A stretch of DNA of 64,000 nt from Chlorops oryzae (lineage: Eukaryota; Arthropoda; Insecta; Diptera; Chloropidae), in contig CM035806.1 in the NCBI GenBank assembly GCA_020466095.1, positions 39,680,198-39,744,197 on the forward strand, in the 5' to 3' direction. The notes under the pieces are model-generated. The model was not told the origin of the DNA. It saw nothing but the letters and a program-made list of their open reading frames with translations, and searched no databases. A program made the translations under genes and the position numbers. Positions 12,364 to 24,503 of this stretch are shown here, piece by piece. How positions within the stretch are numbered: position 1 is the stretch's first letter; each line of letters begins with the position of its first letter.

Positions 12364-12490
12364 TGGCTAGATCGATTCCTCTTGTCACCCTGATCAAGAA
12401 TATTATATATTGTCTATATCTATCGCGACTCCTTTGGTATGTTACATACTCCGTGCCAAACTTAATATACCCTTTCCTTCGGAAAAGGTA
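11511..12490 (+). mobile_element. DINE-1/Helentron-like element P, copy 1
   Basis: Starts AACAAGTAAAGAAG with subterminal palindrome CATCGGCTAAGCCGATTG. It holds three tandem units of about 110 bp (GAATGGTGGTCATGGTCAAA...), a GACA array (12335-12363), and a 3' hairpin CCTTTCCTTCGGAAAAGG. This order (5' palindrome, tandem core, microsatellite, 3' stem-loop) is that of DINE-1/HINE elements; family assignment is inference. Confidence 0.7.
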
Positions 12491-12495
12491 TAAAT

Positions 12496-12528
<33 letters not shown>

Positions 12529-13499
12529 TAAATAAGAATGAAAGAAAGCAAAAGAATCAAAAATTTATTGCCTCTCAATCACAGCAAAATGCAAGAATCG
12601 TTTTCAGTTCCTTTTTCTGAAGTGCTGCAACTCTCTCGATTTCGTCCGACTGGAGTCGATTTTTAGCAAAACATTTTCTTAGTCATGATAACGATTTGAA
12701 GATTTATTGTATAACACCTGCGTATGTGTGCGAAGCGAAAGAAATCCAAGACACAAAATTTATAAAATTCAACAAAGAATGTTGATAAAAAAAAAAAAAA
12801 TCAAATAAAATCAATAACAATCAAGATTGTTAAAAGCGATATACGACCATGTAGCACCCTACATAATTTTTTGTTTTTTTGCTCAATATACTTATTGATG
12901 TCCATTTTCCAATTATGGCTCAAGATTTTAGTCACTTTAGTCCCTTGGAGATACTACCCATACCTTACCCTTACTCTCCTACTACCCTTCGACAAGTCAC
13001 AAAAACACCAGTGCTGCTCCCTTTCAATTAAGCCAGACAATGCCTTAAACTGTATTTTCCAACATTGAGCTGTCATTCACAAATATTCACGCCCACATTT
13101 AACTGCTGCAGGAGAAGACCTCCTTTGATGGATTAGAGGTTAATTGTCACTTCTAGATCGTCTGTTGCTCCTCAAGGTCTATTAAAATTTCATACGGATA
13201 ATTCCACGCAAAACGGTCCTAAAGATCACATCGGACACAGCCATTCTGAGCAGAAATTCGGTAATTTGATTGCTTAACCTTTGTTAATAGTTTTCATAAT
13301 AAGAAAATTTGAGAATAATCTTTTTTTCAAAATATTATGAGCTAAAACCGAAAGAAAAACAAGTAAAGAATTTACATCGGCAAAGGATTGCACACAATTT
13401 TCCTCAGCCAAAAATATGAAAACATTCCTTAACGAAAATTCCTTTTTCGTTGTTCACATACATTAAACTTATTGTTCTTCGATTTAGTTCTAAAACCGA

Positions 13500-14180
13500 A
13501 TTTTTTAAGCACAACATTTTCGCGAATGGTGGTCATGGCAAATTTTAACCGTTAGAGGGACATTTTGTCTAGCTCGAAATATCAATTCAAAATAGTGAAA
13601 ATCAAATTTTTCGAATTTCCGAAAGGTGGTCTTGATAAAATTTTAACCCTTAGAGACATTTGTTTAGCTGCGAAATACTAATTCAAAAATAGTGAAATCA
13701 AATTTTGCGAATTTCCGAATGGTGTCGAAAATTTTAACCTTAAGGACATTTTTTTACGCAAAATACAACAAATAGGAAAATCAAATTTTGCGATTTCCGG
13801 AATTTCTGGTAAATTTTAACCCTTGAGGACTTTTTTAGCTAAATCTAATTCAAAATAGTGAAAAATCAAATTTTTCAATTTCCCGAATGGTGGTTTTAAA
13901 ATTTTAACCCTTAAGGACATTTTAGCTGCAAATACTAATTCAAAAATATGAAAATCAAATTTTTCAATTCAATGGTGGTCTTGATAAAATTTTCCCTTAA
14001 GACATTTCTTTAGGGAAAACTTAATTCAAAATAGTGAAAATCAAATTTTTGCGAATTGCGAATGGTGGTCTTGATAAAATTTTAACCCTTAGAGGACATT
14101 TTGTTTAGCTGCGAAATACTCAATTCAAAATAGTGAAAATCAATTTTTGCGAATTTCGCGAAATGTGGTCATGGTCAAAA
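13500..14180 (+). repeat. Tandem array, about 85-110-bp unit
   Basis: Repeated GAATGGTGGTC...AAATTTTAACCCTTAGAGGAC...AATTCAAAATAGTGAAAATC. Only three units in the sister element at 11690-11950. Confidence 0.8.
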
Positions 14181-14591
14181 TTTATCATAATGGACGACTT
14201 TATTTGCGCAAAATACACAATCAGAAGAAGCAAAAAAATAATTTTTGTATTCAGATATGAGAATAAGAAAGAGTGTTTTTTTTCTATTGTGTAGGATGAT
14301 GACCATAGTTATAGCGATGTCGCAATTTTTTTTCAGCGAAAGCTTAAGTCTACATAGTAGCTATACACTCACCAAATTTCAATAAGCTGGGATGTATAGT
14401 AAAAAAGTTATCCAGGAAAAACGTTAAAAATCGTGATTTTTGAAACTTCTGAACCACTTCCACGACCAAGAAGGACTACGAAAAAAATTTGTATGCAGTT
14501 TTTCGGACATTTACCTGGTTGAAGTCCATGCTAAATTTCAATATGATATCTTTCATGGCTTAGGAGTAAATTACGAAAAACTAAAGTGTGA

Positions 14592-14639
14592 CCGACAGAC
14601 AGACAGACAGACGACAGACGACAGACAGACAGACAGACA

Positions 14640-14682
<43 letters not shown>

Positions 14683-14683
14683 T
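14592..14683 (+). repeat. GACA (GACAGACA) microsatellite
   Basis: About 90 bp of CAGA/GACA repeats just before ATGGCTAGATCGATTCC; the sister copy has about 35 bp at 12335-12363. Confidence 0.9.
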
Positions 14684-14849
14684 GGCTAGATCGATTCCTC
14701 TTGTCACCATGATCAAGAATATATATATATGTCTATATCTACCGCGACTTCCTTTGGTATGTTACATACACCGTGCCAAACTTAATATACCTTTCCTTCG
14801 AAAAGGTAAAACAATTGTGACGGGTGTGACTAAATGAAATTGGCCATAT

Positions 14850-15932
14850 ATAAAATACTCTCAGAGTAGGTACTTCTTTGTGGCAAGTTGACCTCTTCAT
14901 TACATCATGGTACCTACTTGAAGACAACATAGACTGCACAAGAGATCTGAAACGCTTTCGTAATAATAATAGAAGAATAAATAATCATGACCGAACGAAA
15001 TCCGATCTTCATGATATCCAATACCTCTACGAACTTTCGCTAACCATGACAGACTCACACATGATCGTTCCCACTGTAACTCTAACCGGCAGTTTTAATG
15101 AACTCCGTACGAGTCCTTAGGCCAACAACAACAAAGAACCGGCCCCCCATATAATAGGAGTGCTCGAAAATCTCTCGGCTGTAAGAATGCCACTGTTTGC
15201 TGCTATCTTAATATACCTACTTAATATACCTAATTTCGAAAACATAAAATCTTTCCATTAATTTAATTTTTAGTCTTTTTAAGGCCCACGCTTAGATTAG
15301 AACGGAAAAAATCGTTTCAAAATTTTATATTCCGACGCAGTAAAAGAGAAAGTCATTAAGTGTGAACTGGAATTTTTAACCAGTTAAAGATTTCTTTTTA
15401 TTAATTATTTTTTTTTTTTATCACTCAAAGTCATATAAAGATTATTAGAACCTGAGATAAATATGTTGACGCTGCTAAGCCCCCGATGCATGCTTGCCAG
15501 AAACCATTTAAGCGTTTCAGATGATTCACCTTTTGAAATAAATGATGAGATAAATCTCTGGTCAGATCGATTTCATAGAAACCTTTCCACACACGCGACT
15601 GACGAAATTTTTCGAGTTAACATCCGAACGGGTTGATCTTCTTCTATGCATAAACAGTAGGTTTCACGAATGTTCGTCCTACTTTGAGGCAATAAAAATG
15701 GTGTTCAGACAATGCTCTAAAGGGGTCGTCTCCAGTAGAAAACTGTAAAACATGCGTAAAGGACGTGAGTAAAATCATTTTTCAAATTTCGACAGCCATA
15801 ATTAGGAACTGCAGCTTTAATGAATGCTCCAATGAAATCTCAGTATCTGCAGTTGTTAATTTTTGATTTGTTTTTATTTTTTAATCTAGGCTTGATTTGA
15901 TGTCAACTTGCAGTCTAAACTGTCAAAATGAA
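14850..15932. other. Intergenic stretch
   Basis: No gene, RNA or bounded element that I can support. Confidence 0.4.
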
Positions 15933-16353
15933 CCCTGCAATAATGAGCCGGTCAATTTCATAAGAAGGGCTGACATTTGACCGGTCCAAATCCTACCGGT
16001 TATATTATGCCAGTTCGCTCCATCGAATTCGGCTAGCTGGCGGTCGGTTATAAACGGGTTGGTTTAAGTGTATTCTATAAAAGACACTTTCATTAGCTTA
16101 GAATATATTATATATAAGAAATTGGTTTTTTATTTTCCTTCTTTGACTATCCGAAAAACCGGACAAAATTACGACAATTGACCCAAAAAAACTGACCTAC
16201 GGTTAGCCGTTTTGCGGACTAGTCCCTCTCCAATGACAGGCCCATGTTAAAAAAGTCAGTTGAATACATTAGAAGTGGAATTATAAGGGGACTAGTAGTA
16301 CTGGTAACACGAAGGACTGACCGAAGGCTACACTTGGGTCAGTCCTTATTACT
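15933..16353. mobile_element. 425-bp TIR element, copy 2 (inverted)
   Basis: Reverse-complement homologue of 2885-3309; one end CCCTGCAATAATGAGCC is intact and the other end is lost after CAGTCCTTATTACT. Confidence 0.75.
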
Positions 16354-16427
16354 AATTGGATAATATCATGGCCAGGGCAACCAAAAGTATGTACATAAAT
16401 TGAGTCCTAAAAATATACATGTCAACA

Positions 16428-17165
16428 TTTCGTTTTGTTTCGTTTCGTTTCGTTTGATCCGGTGTGTTCTCAGCTTTAGGCACGCCGTCATCTGAACGGA
16501 TCTTTGGATTGTTTTGTTTTGAATTTTATGTTTACGTGTATTTAATGGACCATGTAAAGCGGCCTCTGCACAATGGTTGTACCCGACACACTCTGTGTTG
16601 AGAGTATGTTGTGCATACGTTAGTAACTCCACTTTCAGAACCATTCGATATAGAGGATACCAAAAATGTTGGTGTAGAAATGATCAGCATCACCAGGAGA
16701 ATCGATTTAACCATGTCGCTCCGTCCGTCTCTCTGCCTGTCTGTCCGTCCGTGTACAGTTTTCTCATCCAAGTTGAGTTATCTTGATGAAATTCGATGCA
16801 CATGAGTAAATGGGATCGATCGGAATACTTTTAGGGATACCTCCAGTACTACGCTTTGTTAAGAAACTCACAAATATTGCTAAAAAATCTGAATTTTTTA
16901 AGAATTTTAATGAAATTTTCAATCTGACCTTAATTGAATTTCAAACAAAAAAAAAAAAAAACAATTGAAAAGAAGGCGTGGCAAAATGCAAATTACATAA
17001 AGGTAAATGAACAGAGTTGTGTTGACATTCTCGAGGCGCTTTAATGCTCATGAAAATCTCTTGAATAATTTGTCTTACAATTAGAGGGCGTGGTCTTCAG
17101 GTCTTGTTCTACAAAATATATTAAAAGATATATCGCTATATGTATGTTTATGACGGTCGGGTATT
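16428..17165 (-). repeat. DINE-1-like dispersed repeat, copy B, with a GAAAC-MITE end
   Basis: Reverse complement of about 8797-9535, including the hairpin, the GACGGAC-type block and one end of the GAAAC MITE (truncated near 16428). Confidence 0.7.
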
Positions 17166-18000
17166 GTTATCTCTGTAATAAATCCATTAGCTGAGAAATC
17201 TACAAAAGAAAACTCTTGGCTTCTGATGACACAGATGACTAATGGGCTGCAAAAAGTCCTTAGAACCGTTAACTACAGCCGAACGATATACATATGTAGG
17301 CTTTTTACCCTCGCCGTTAGGTTTGTTTTCGAAATAACATTGAAATGTTGTTTTTAACAATTAAGGATTGGCAAATATTCTGCGTAAATCACCGCAAACA
17401 ATTGTGATAATAAATTTAAAAATTTTAATTTTGTTTCTCAACAACCGGTTGAGGAAATCATATGGGCAAATGATCGTCAGATCGGATCTTATTTAATTAC
17501 TCTACACAACAGAGATTAATACAAACATCAATATTAATGACGGGCTATCGCGGTAAAATCGGTATCAACATCATCATAATCATCATCATCGTCATCATTG
17601 CAAGCCAGACTTAGTTCAACCGGGCGTACTCTTAACGCTGCTCCTCCATTGAATGCGTTGATCTTGTCTTTAAAATGGTAGGGAGCTACAGTTTAGCGTC
17701 GTTTCTCAATATTTTTTTTTATAATTTTTGGGCTCCATTTTTTTTTTTTTTTTTTTTGTACAAGTTTCGGAGAACTTTCTTATCCCGATTCGGTTTTTCA
17801 ATTCCGATTCTTTAAATTAAAAATTAAAAATCTTTATCAAAAAAGTTTCGATAGAAGCTTTAATATAATTCACACTAGAGAGATTAGTTTTTTCTTTCTT
17901 GAAAAAAAAAATAAAATAAAATAAATAAATAAAAAAATTATAATAAAATATGTATGTGAGAAAAAAAAGACTTCACGACTTCCCATGACACTTTATCGCT
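17166..18000. other. Intergenic stretch
   Basis: T and A runs, short ATC run (17573-17603). No gene recognised. Confidence 0.4.
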
Positions 18001-18169
18001 CCCGGTGATAGCGCCGCCGAGCATGTGAAGAGCTGAAATTCGAATTTCTGGCTACTTTGAGAATTTAAAAAATCGATCTAAAACCGACACAACACCGCAA
18101 CAACAACAAAACCAAGAGCAAATAATTCTCATAAAAACTTTTTGATCGAGAAGCCAACAAAGACAAAGA

Positions 18170-18422
18170 AGAGAGTATGAAATGCTAAAAAGCGCGACAC
18201 GCCGCATTACCGTGCTGTGCTGTGCTGTGCTGCTCCAAATAACTCACAACGGATATGGATACAATACGACGAGCATACTCATCGATTCGTCGAAAGAGAG
18301 CGCCTCTTTCTAGAAGATCGATTCATCGATCTTCGGCTCTATCAATCAAGCTGATCGCTAAAGTCAAGTCAAACGAAGAGCGAGCATGAATGGAAAAGTT
18401 CAAGTCCGAAGTACGAGAGTTG
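18170..18422 (+). other. Candidate 5' UTR / first exon ending at a strong donor
   Basis: Repeat-poor, more GC-rich stretch ending GAGTTG|GTAAGTTG (donor 18423). ATG codons near 18386 and 18390 precede the donor by about 11 codons. It may be a first exon of a + strand gene that lies outside the window. No homology is visible, so this rests on composition and a splice-site match. Confidence 0.3.
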
Positions 18423-18439
18423 GTAAGTTGTACTCGATA

Positions 18440-20278
18440 CCTTTTTGCTTTCTTGTACCTTCCTTTTTTTTTTTTTGGTTTTTGTTTTTGTTATTGTTCC
18501 TTCCTCTTTCTTCGTGTTTCCCACACTTTTTTTTTATCGATCATTCGGGACGAAACTAAACTAAACAAAACTAAACTAAACCGATCTGAAGTGAAATGTA
18601 GTGAGCTGAAGTGAAATGGACGGGAGGAACGGCTTTTATGTCTATTCCACTTCTTTGGTTCATTGAAAATCCCGTCGAAGAGCACACTCCACTCAGGCAT
18701 AAATAGTTGACAAATCGAGCCAAGTCGAATAGATTCGGATAGACCGAGGAGCAAGCCGACAAACTGACAAGCAAACAGAGAGACAGAGGACCGACTAACA
18801 GACAGACAAATCGACATCGGACAAAGAGAGACATGCGGTGCCTAAAATAGCACCAAAGAACATGGTAATGCGGCGCTTATGCGGCAGACACATGTCCCAA
18901 TACAACAATGCTACAAGCGTTTATGAAAGAAGAGACGACCGCTTATGGAGTCGATGACGAAGACGAACACACCAAAAAAAAAAAAAAAACCTAAGGCCAC
19001 TGAACAGTGATCATTATCGATAAAATTTCAAATAGAATATGAAGAGCGATATTCTCAAGGATAATTCAATCAATCGATCGATACAAAAAATATTCTTCGC
19101 CTCAAATCTCTAATCCGATCGATTCAGATCATTCAGAAATAGTAAGAAAATAAACCACTCCTCGATCTGGTAATCAAAATAATGTTCCGTGAAATGACAT
19201 CACGAAGGCCCTTTTTTCACCACGCATATTTCTCAAATGAATACTTTTGGTTTGGCGTGCAATAGGGATTCGGGGGTGTACAATCAGGCAACGAATATAT
19301 ATACATATGTACATATCCCCAACTGGAGAAGTCTTATGCAAAATGAAGAAACTTCGTCATCTGGGAGCATAATTTAGAACACCGATCCGAAATCATTTTC
19401 ATTGACGAAAATTTCCATTCGAGATCTTAAATTTGAGCAATTAATAGATTTTAACGCAAGATTAATAGAGCTACAGGATTGACAGGGAACAGAAAAAAAT
19501 TCTTTTGTCAGTAAATAATTTAATTAAAATGTTGAGGGCATTTTTTTATGCGCTTGGGAGGCAATGATCCTGTTTTGTTGGATGAGGCAATAATTTGTAT
19601 TGTATTGATAAAAACTTGCCAAATGATTCTTTTCGGGGGAAATGGGGGAGGGATTTGCTGTTGCGAATTACTGATTAGATTTCAATTTCTTTCTCAAGTG
19701 CGTGGAAATTACGCACTGTCGATTTGATAACGCAGTCCCATAAATAACTATTTCTGAAGTGATATTTAATGCGATTGAAGCAACAATTTATATAATACAT
19801 ACATACATACATACATATATGTATGTATTATGGACTTGGCCCCTTCAAATCATTACATTGAAAGTTTTCTACTGGAATAAGTCGAGATATGTAGAAAAAA
19901 AAAAATAGGAAAAAAAAGAATTCCACTTTATTTTATCGATTCATTCAAATTTCGCCTTCAAGATTAGATTTCAAGGAACTTCAACCTTCGTTAGCTGCTC
20001 ACGTGGGTTTTGGTTACTTTTGCGCAAATTTAAAGCAACTTGAATCCACTGTGCGTAGGGAAACAAGAACGATAACAGAACGGGAAAAATGACGGTCGAG
20101 GTCTGTTTGGCTGTTTGGATCTCTATATTTTTTTTTTATATTTAAAAAAAAATTTTTGTAAATGTTTATGATAGATGCAAGAAGGAAGGAAGAGGGGGAA
20201 GCAGGAAAGAAACCATTTGCTAAAGGTTCACTTTTGACTCACAGCACCGTACGCGCACATTCGCAATGGTGGAGACCC
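18440..20278. other. Intergenic or intronic stretch, few repeats
   Basis: Contains ATCGATCGATC-type words (19070-19125) and a CATA palindromic microsatellite (19796-19831). No coding frame supported. Confidence 0.35.
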
Positions 20279-20831
20279 CCCAGCGGGAAATTATCTCCTG
20301 CATGACAAAGTCATCAGTGATATCATTGATGACATATAGGTGACAGTATCATGCATGACACCTTGCGGGAAATGTCATCGTAGAGAGGTGCTGTTCATGT
20401 GCTTCAATCTCATTGGCTACTGAAATTTAAATAAGGTTTTAAAGCGTCATATTCCGAAGACCGCGGGTTCGATCCTTGGCTGAGGCGAAAACAATTCTTC
20501 AAAATAGAATTTTTTTTTTAATTTGCGAAATATTCAAAGAGAAGACAAAGAAGAGAGTTTCCAACTGGTTTCTATAAATTGACAATTAGAGAGAAATGAA
20601 AATGTGCAGCTCTCCAAATGCTTTTTTTCGCCATCGCACCCCCTAGCTAGACATGTCATGGTAGGAGTCACCAGTGACATTTTCCAATCCCACGATGACA
20701 TGTCACCGGTCATTCCACTGTCCCAACTCGTGTACAAATGTCGTACAAAATTTCCTATAAATTCGAATGCGTTCCGGCTCCAAAATCACCCTGCGTTCAT
20801 CGATGATGTCAGGGAGACATTTCCCGCTGGG
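20279..20831. mobile_element. 553-bp TIR element with CCCAGCGGGAAAT ends
   Basis: Inverted ends CCCAGCGGGAAAT / ATTTCCCGCTGGG. Interior has repeated TGACATGTCA/ATGACA words and a tRNA-like box B (20471-20482). Flanks are only weakly similar (5 of 8), so hAT class is tentative. Confidence 0.7.
20440..20492 (+). repeat. tRNA-like box B fragment
   Basis: GCGGGTTCGATCCTTGGCTG followed by AGGCGAAAAC. Only the 3' half of a tRNA-like sequence is recognisable; not a functional tRNA call. Confidence 0.4.
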
Positions 20832-20968
20832 ACACCGTGCGTGCGTGAGTGTGTCTGTTGCATGCGTGTGCGTGTGCGTGCGCGTATTTGTGTGATTGGA
20901 TGTCGTTTTAACACATTTCAACGAAAGAAGTCAAAACAAGAACGTGATCCGTGTGCGATCGAAACTAC

Positions 20969-21015
20969 TTGACTTGACTTGACTTGACTTGACTTGACTT
21001 GAGTTGGCTTGGCTT
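20969..21015 (+). repeat. ACTTG/GCTTG pentanucleotide microsatellite
   Basis: About ten units of CTTGA drifting to CTTGG. Confidence 0.9.
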
Positions 21016-21709
21016 GGCTTGACTCTGGCACTGGCGATATCTTTGTGACTTAAAGGCCCTGAGAAGTCCTACGAAGATGCTCATGCGACATAAGATATTT
21101 TTTTGCCGGCTAACTTACCTGAGTTCGCGTTTCTTTTTCTCTTTTTACGTCGTAGTTTCTTTCAATTCGCTTCCTTTGGTTGGGGGAGTGGGGGGTTGGG
21201 ATATGAAAAAGAGTTGTTTTTCTTTTACTTTTAGTTTTTTGCTTCACTTCATATGGACAGGCGCCTCTCTGAGAACGTCTTAAGTGCACAAAAAAATTTT
21301 GCAACGTACCCCCGTACGCACAGTGGAGCAAAAACGATGAGCTATATTATATTACTGGCCGCACTATTTGCCTAACGATTTCGGTTATAATTTTTTGAAT
21401 ATTCTTAATATTGAATTTTTTTTTTTTTTTTTGGTTTTCAAAAAGAAGAAAATGATTTCGGCGATGCAACCGGCGGGTAATTATCGCGAAAAAATTTAGT
21501 GTTTTTTATTTAGTTTTTTTCGATTTTGGTTTTTTTGTTTTTTGCTTTTGTCTGTTCGAAGTATAAATTTAATTATATATCTATGCGCGGCACATATGCT
21601 GTATTGAAATCGAAAGTAGAATCGAAAAACAAAAATAGCTTTTTTGCTTGCTTCCTTGCTTGCTGGCTTGTTTGTTTGCGTTATATTCCGCTTATCTTTT
21701 GAATTGAGC

Positions 21710-22100
21710 GAGCCTCTAAATGCTAAACGCTCAACGGCGCAACAGTAACTGTAACAACGGGCCGGACAAGAAATACGCCACAACCATTTCGAATGAATGT
21801 CTAAAGATAACTAAAGCATTCGCTTTGCGCTCGACGATTGGTATTATATGGAGAGCCCGTCTGACTGCCAACAAATGCGTTAAAGCAAAAGCAACGCGTC
21901 TAGAATCAGGCGGTAGCAGCACCAACAGCAAAAGCAACATCAACAGCTACGACAAGAAGATCTCTTCGCAATATTGAAAATTATTTCAATAGTGCAAAGA
22001 GACTCGCTGCTCTTGCAGCAACGGCTCCAGCAGCACCAACAGCACCAGCAGCACCAGCAGCAGCAGTAAAAAGCGCAATCAAGTGTCGTGGAGCATAGGC
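21710..22100 (+). other. Candidate 5' UTR exon with CAG repeats and donor
   Basis: Repeat-poor sequence with CAG/CAA/CAC-rich segments (21911-21940, 22016-22068), ending AGCATAGGC|GTAAGTCG (donor 22101). Many small frames are open but none is recognisable. This looks like the long CAG-rich leader exons common in fly regulatory genes (inference). Confidence 0.35.
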
Positions 22101-22710
22101 GTAAGTCGACAATGCTTTGAGCTTTCTTTCGAATGCACTTGATCGACCCACTTGGAACGGAGTTCAATAATGTCAGCCACATTTTGTCAAGCTACAAATA
22201 TGAATCAAGAATGAAAATGAAAGTCCCAATGAATACGCGTCAGTTCCTAGGAAGAAGCGCCTCATCTGCCCGTAAGCCAAAAACTCTCCAAATATTTGAC
22301 TCTTATCTTCATTTGTTATTTTGGACCAAAATATACATAACTCGATGGACAAAAAAAAAAAACAAATTCTTTTAAGAGATCCTTCTGGACTTTTGATATT
22401 ACCACACGAAATGAGCTTGCAACAAAACCAGGCATCTAATGCATTGCATTGATAAAACAAATTCTCCCAATGTGAAGGCGATAAGCGATTTGTTCAATTC
22501 TCATAACCGCAATGATTATGCTGATCGAAAAGAGAGATGAGATTAGATTATATATACATGTGTATGTACCTTGATGACCAACAATGTTAACCGAAATGTC
22601 AAATGTCAATGTCTGTGGAAGCGCGCGCGCCAATAAGTTTACTACGCAAAAATATTGTTCTTCCTCGGTTTCTGTCTTTCATTCATAATTCCACGAGCTC
22701 GAGCTCGTAA

Positions 22711-23633
22711 AAAGCTGTTAAGCAATTTGCGTAAAAGAACTAGTACTTTTACCAGTACTAAAAGAACTAGTGCAATGTTTGGGTAAGTTTGCACCATAAC
22801 TATACTAGTGATCAGTGGAATAATTGCATTCAGTCATTGAGGTGTTATAAATTGATAATAAATACACAACCGAATGGTTTTCTTTTATTATAAATATTTA
22901 TTTCCATTTTGTACTGAAAAAAAAATCAACGATTCTGTAAACTTTTTCCCGTAAACATCACTAGTATTTAACTGGTGCAAATTTACCCAATTTGATCGAA
23001 AAGTACTAGAATAATTCTGGTGCATACTGTACTAGTGCTTTCCTGTTTAGATGTTATACTGATTTTCGACAGAATTTTATATGGACAGGGGTATAGAAAA
23101 GAACTAGTACCGGTGTCTTTTGCACTAGTAAATTACTAGTACGACACTAGTTCAAATTCCTACAGGGGATCATTACGTCCCTGTAGGAATTTGAACTAGT
23201 GTCGTACTAGTACTTTACTAGTGCAAAAGCCACCAGTACTAGTTCTTTTCTATACCCCTGTCCATATAAAATTCTGTCGAAAATCAGTATAACATCTGTA
23301 AAGGAAAGCACTAGTACAGTAGCACCAGAATTATTCTAGTACTTTTCGATCCAATTGGGTAAATTTGCACCAGTTAAATACTAGTGATGTTTACGGGAAA
23401 AAGTTTACAGAATCGTTGATTTTTTTCAATACAAAATGGAAATAAATATTTATAATAAAAGAAAACCATTCGGTTGTGTATTTATTATCAATTTATAACA
23501 CCTCAATGACTGAATGCAATTATTCCACTGATCACTAGTATAGTTATGGTGCAAACTTACCCAAACATTGCACTAGTTCTTTTAGTACTGGTAAAAGTAC
23601 TAGTTCTTTTACGCAAATTGCTTAACAGCTTTC
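22711..23633. repeat. Near-perfect 457-bp inverted repeat with an 11-nt loop
   Basis: Left arm 22711-23167 and right arm 23179-23633 are reverse complements with few mismatches; the spacer is GATCATTACGT. Each arm is bounded by CCCTGTAGGAATTTG at the centre and, on the right, TTTCTACAGGG outside. So each arm may be a complete TIR element inserted head-to-head, or the whole may be a foldback-type element. ACTAGT recurs through both arms. Confidence 0.95.
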
Positions 23634-24503
23634 TACAGGGGTATTTCGAATATTCACGCGCGCACACACACATGCACGTACACATACACAAAATGCATGA
23701 ACTGCCTTGAAGTATGCTTCAAACTTTTTCGCAACTTTGATTTGATAAATGAACAAATTTTGCAGGCTACCGTACGATGATAATATATTTTGGGAATTTT
23801 CCATCAAAAACTGATGCAACCATAATTAAAATGATCAAGTAACAAATTAAACAAAATAAAAAAAAAAAACAAATAAATAAACAGAAAAAATGCAGCCATA
23901 TTTTTAATTTTATCTTTAATTTATTGCAAGTCTGTAACTTTTTTCTTTTTGAATTTGTTTGGACTGGCTTTTGTTAACAAATTAACTTGTTTAATATAAA
24001 ATGTTTTAAAATAGATACTATAAGCCATATAGATAAGATAATTGCAATGTTAACGGACTCCATAGATTACGATGTGGGAGGAAAAGGAAGAAAGTAAATA
24101 AGATCGCAACTAAGTTTATGGGAACAATGAACGGTCACCGTTTATATGCCGAAACTCTAAGAATTTCTTAATATAACAGCGACATAATTAACTCTTCGAC
24201 TAAACATTTATTTCTGCCTATCGTTTAAAGTAAAAAACAATTAATGCAGGAAGAAGAATTTTTGCATGAATGAGGTGACATCTTTTCGAAATAGGAAAAC
24301 CGTGTGTTTAGTTTGAACGGGTTTTTTAGAATACCCATTTGTGGACTTTGCACTGTTGCCGGTTTTTTTTTTGGGGGGGTTTATTCCCCTGATTGTCTCA
24401 GAAAAGGCTTAAATTCCTTTAAATATAATTTTGAAATCTTCAAAAAAAAAAAACCTTGGTCTCATAAGATCCCATAAAAACTTCCCTGGCTACTTTTCTG
24501 CAC

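Larger units (their letters stand above)
13361..14808 (+). mobile_element. DINE-1/Helentron-like element P, copy 2, inside repeat V
   Basis: Same ends as copy 1, but the internal tandem unit is present about seven times (13500-14180). Inserted in repeat V between GAAAGAAAAAC and AAACAATTGTGACGG; the empty site is at 6700-6725. The first 700 bp carry many one-base gaps against copy 1. Confidence 0.75.

Noticed and set aside
11690..14180. Regularly spaced repeats resembling a CRISPR array
   Set aside because: Units are contiguous tandem copies without unique spacers, in a eukaryotic transposon.
2884..17165. One large inverted duplication joining 2.9/8.8 kb with 15.9/16.5 kb
   Set aside because: The order of the paired blocks is not mirrored (A, B ... 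A', B'), so they are independent dispersed copies.
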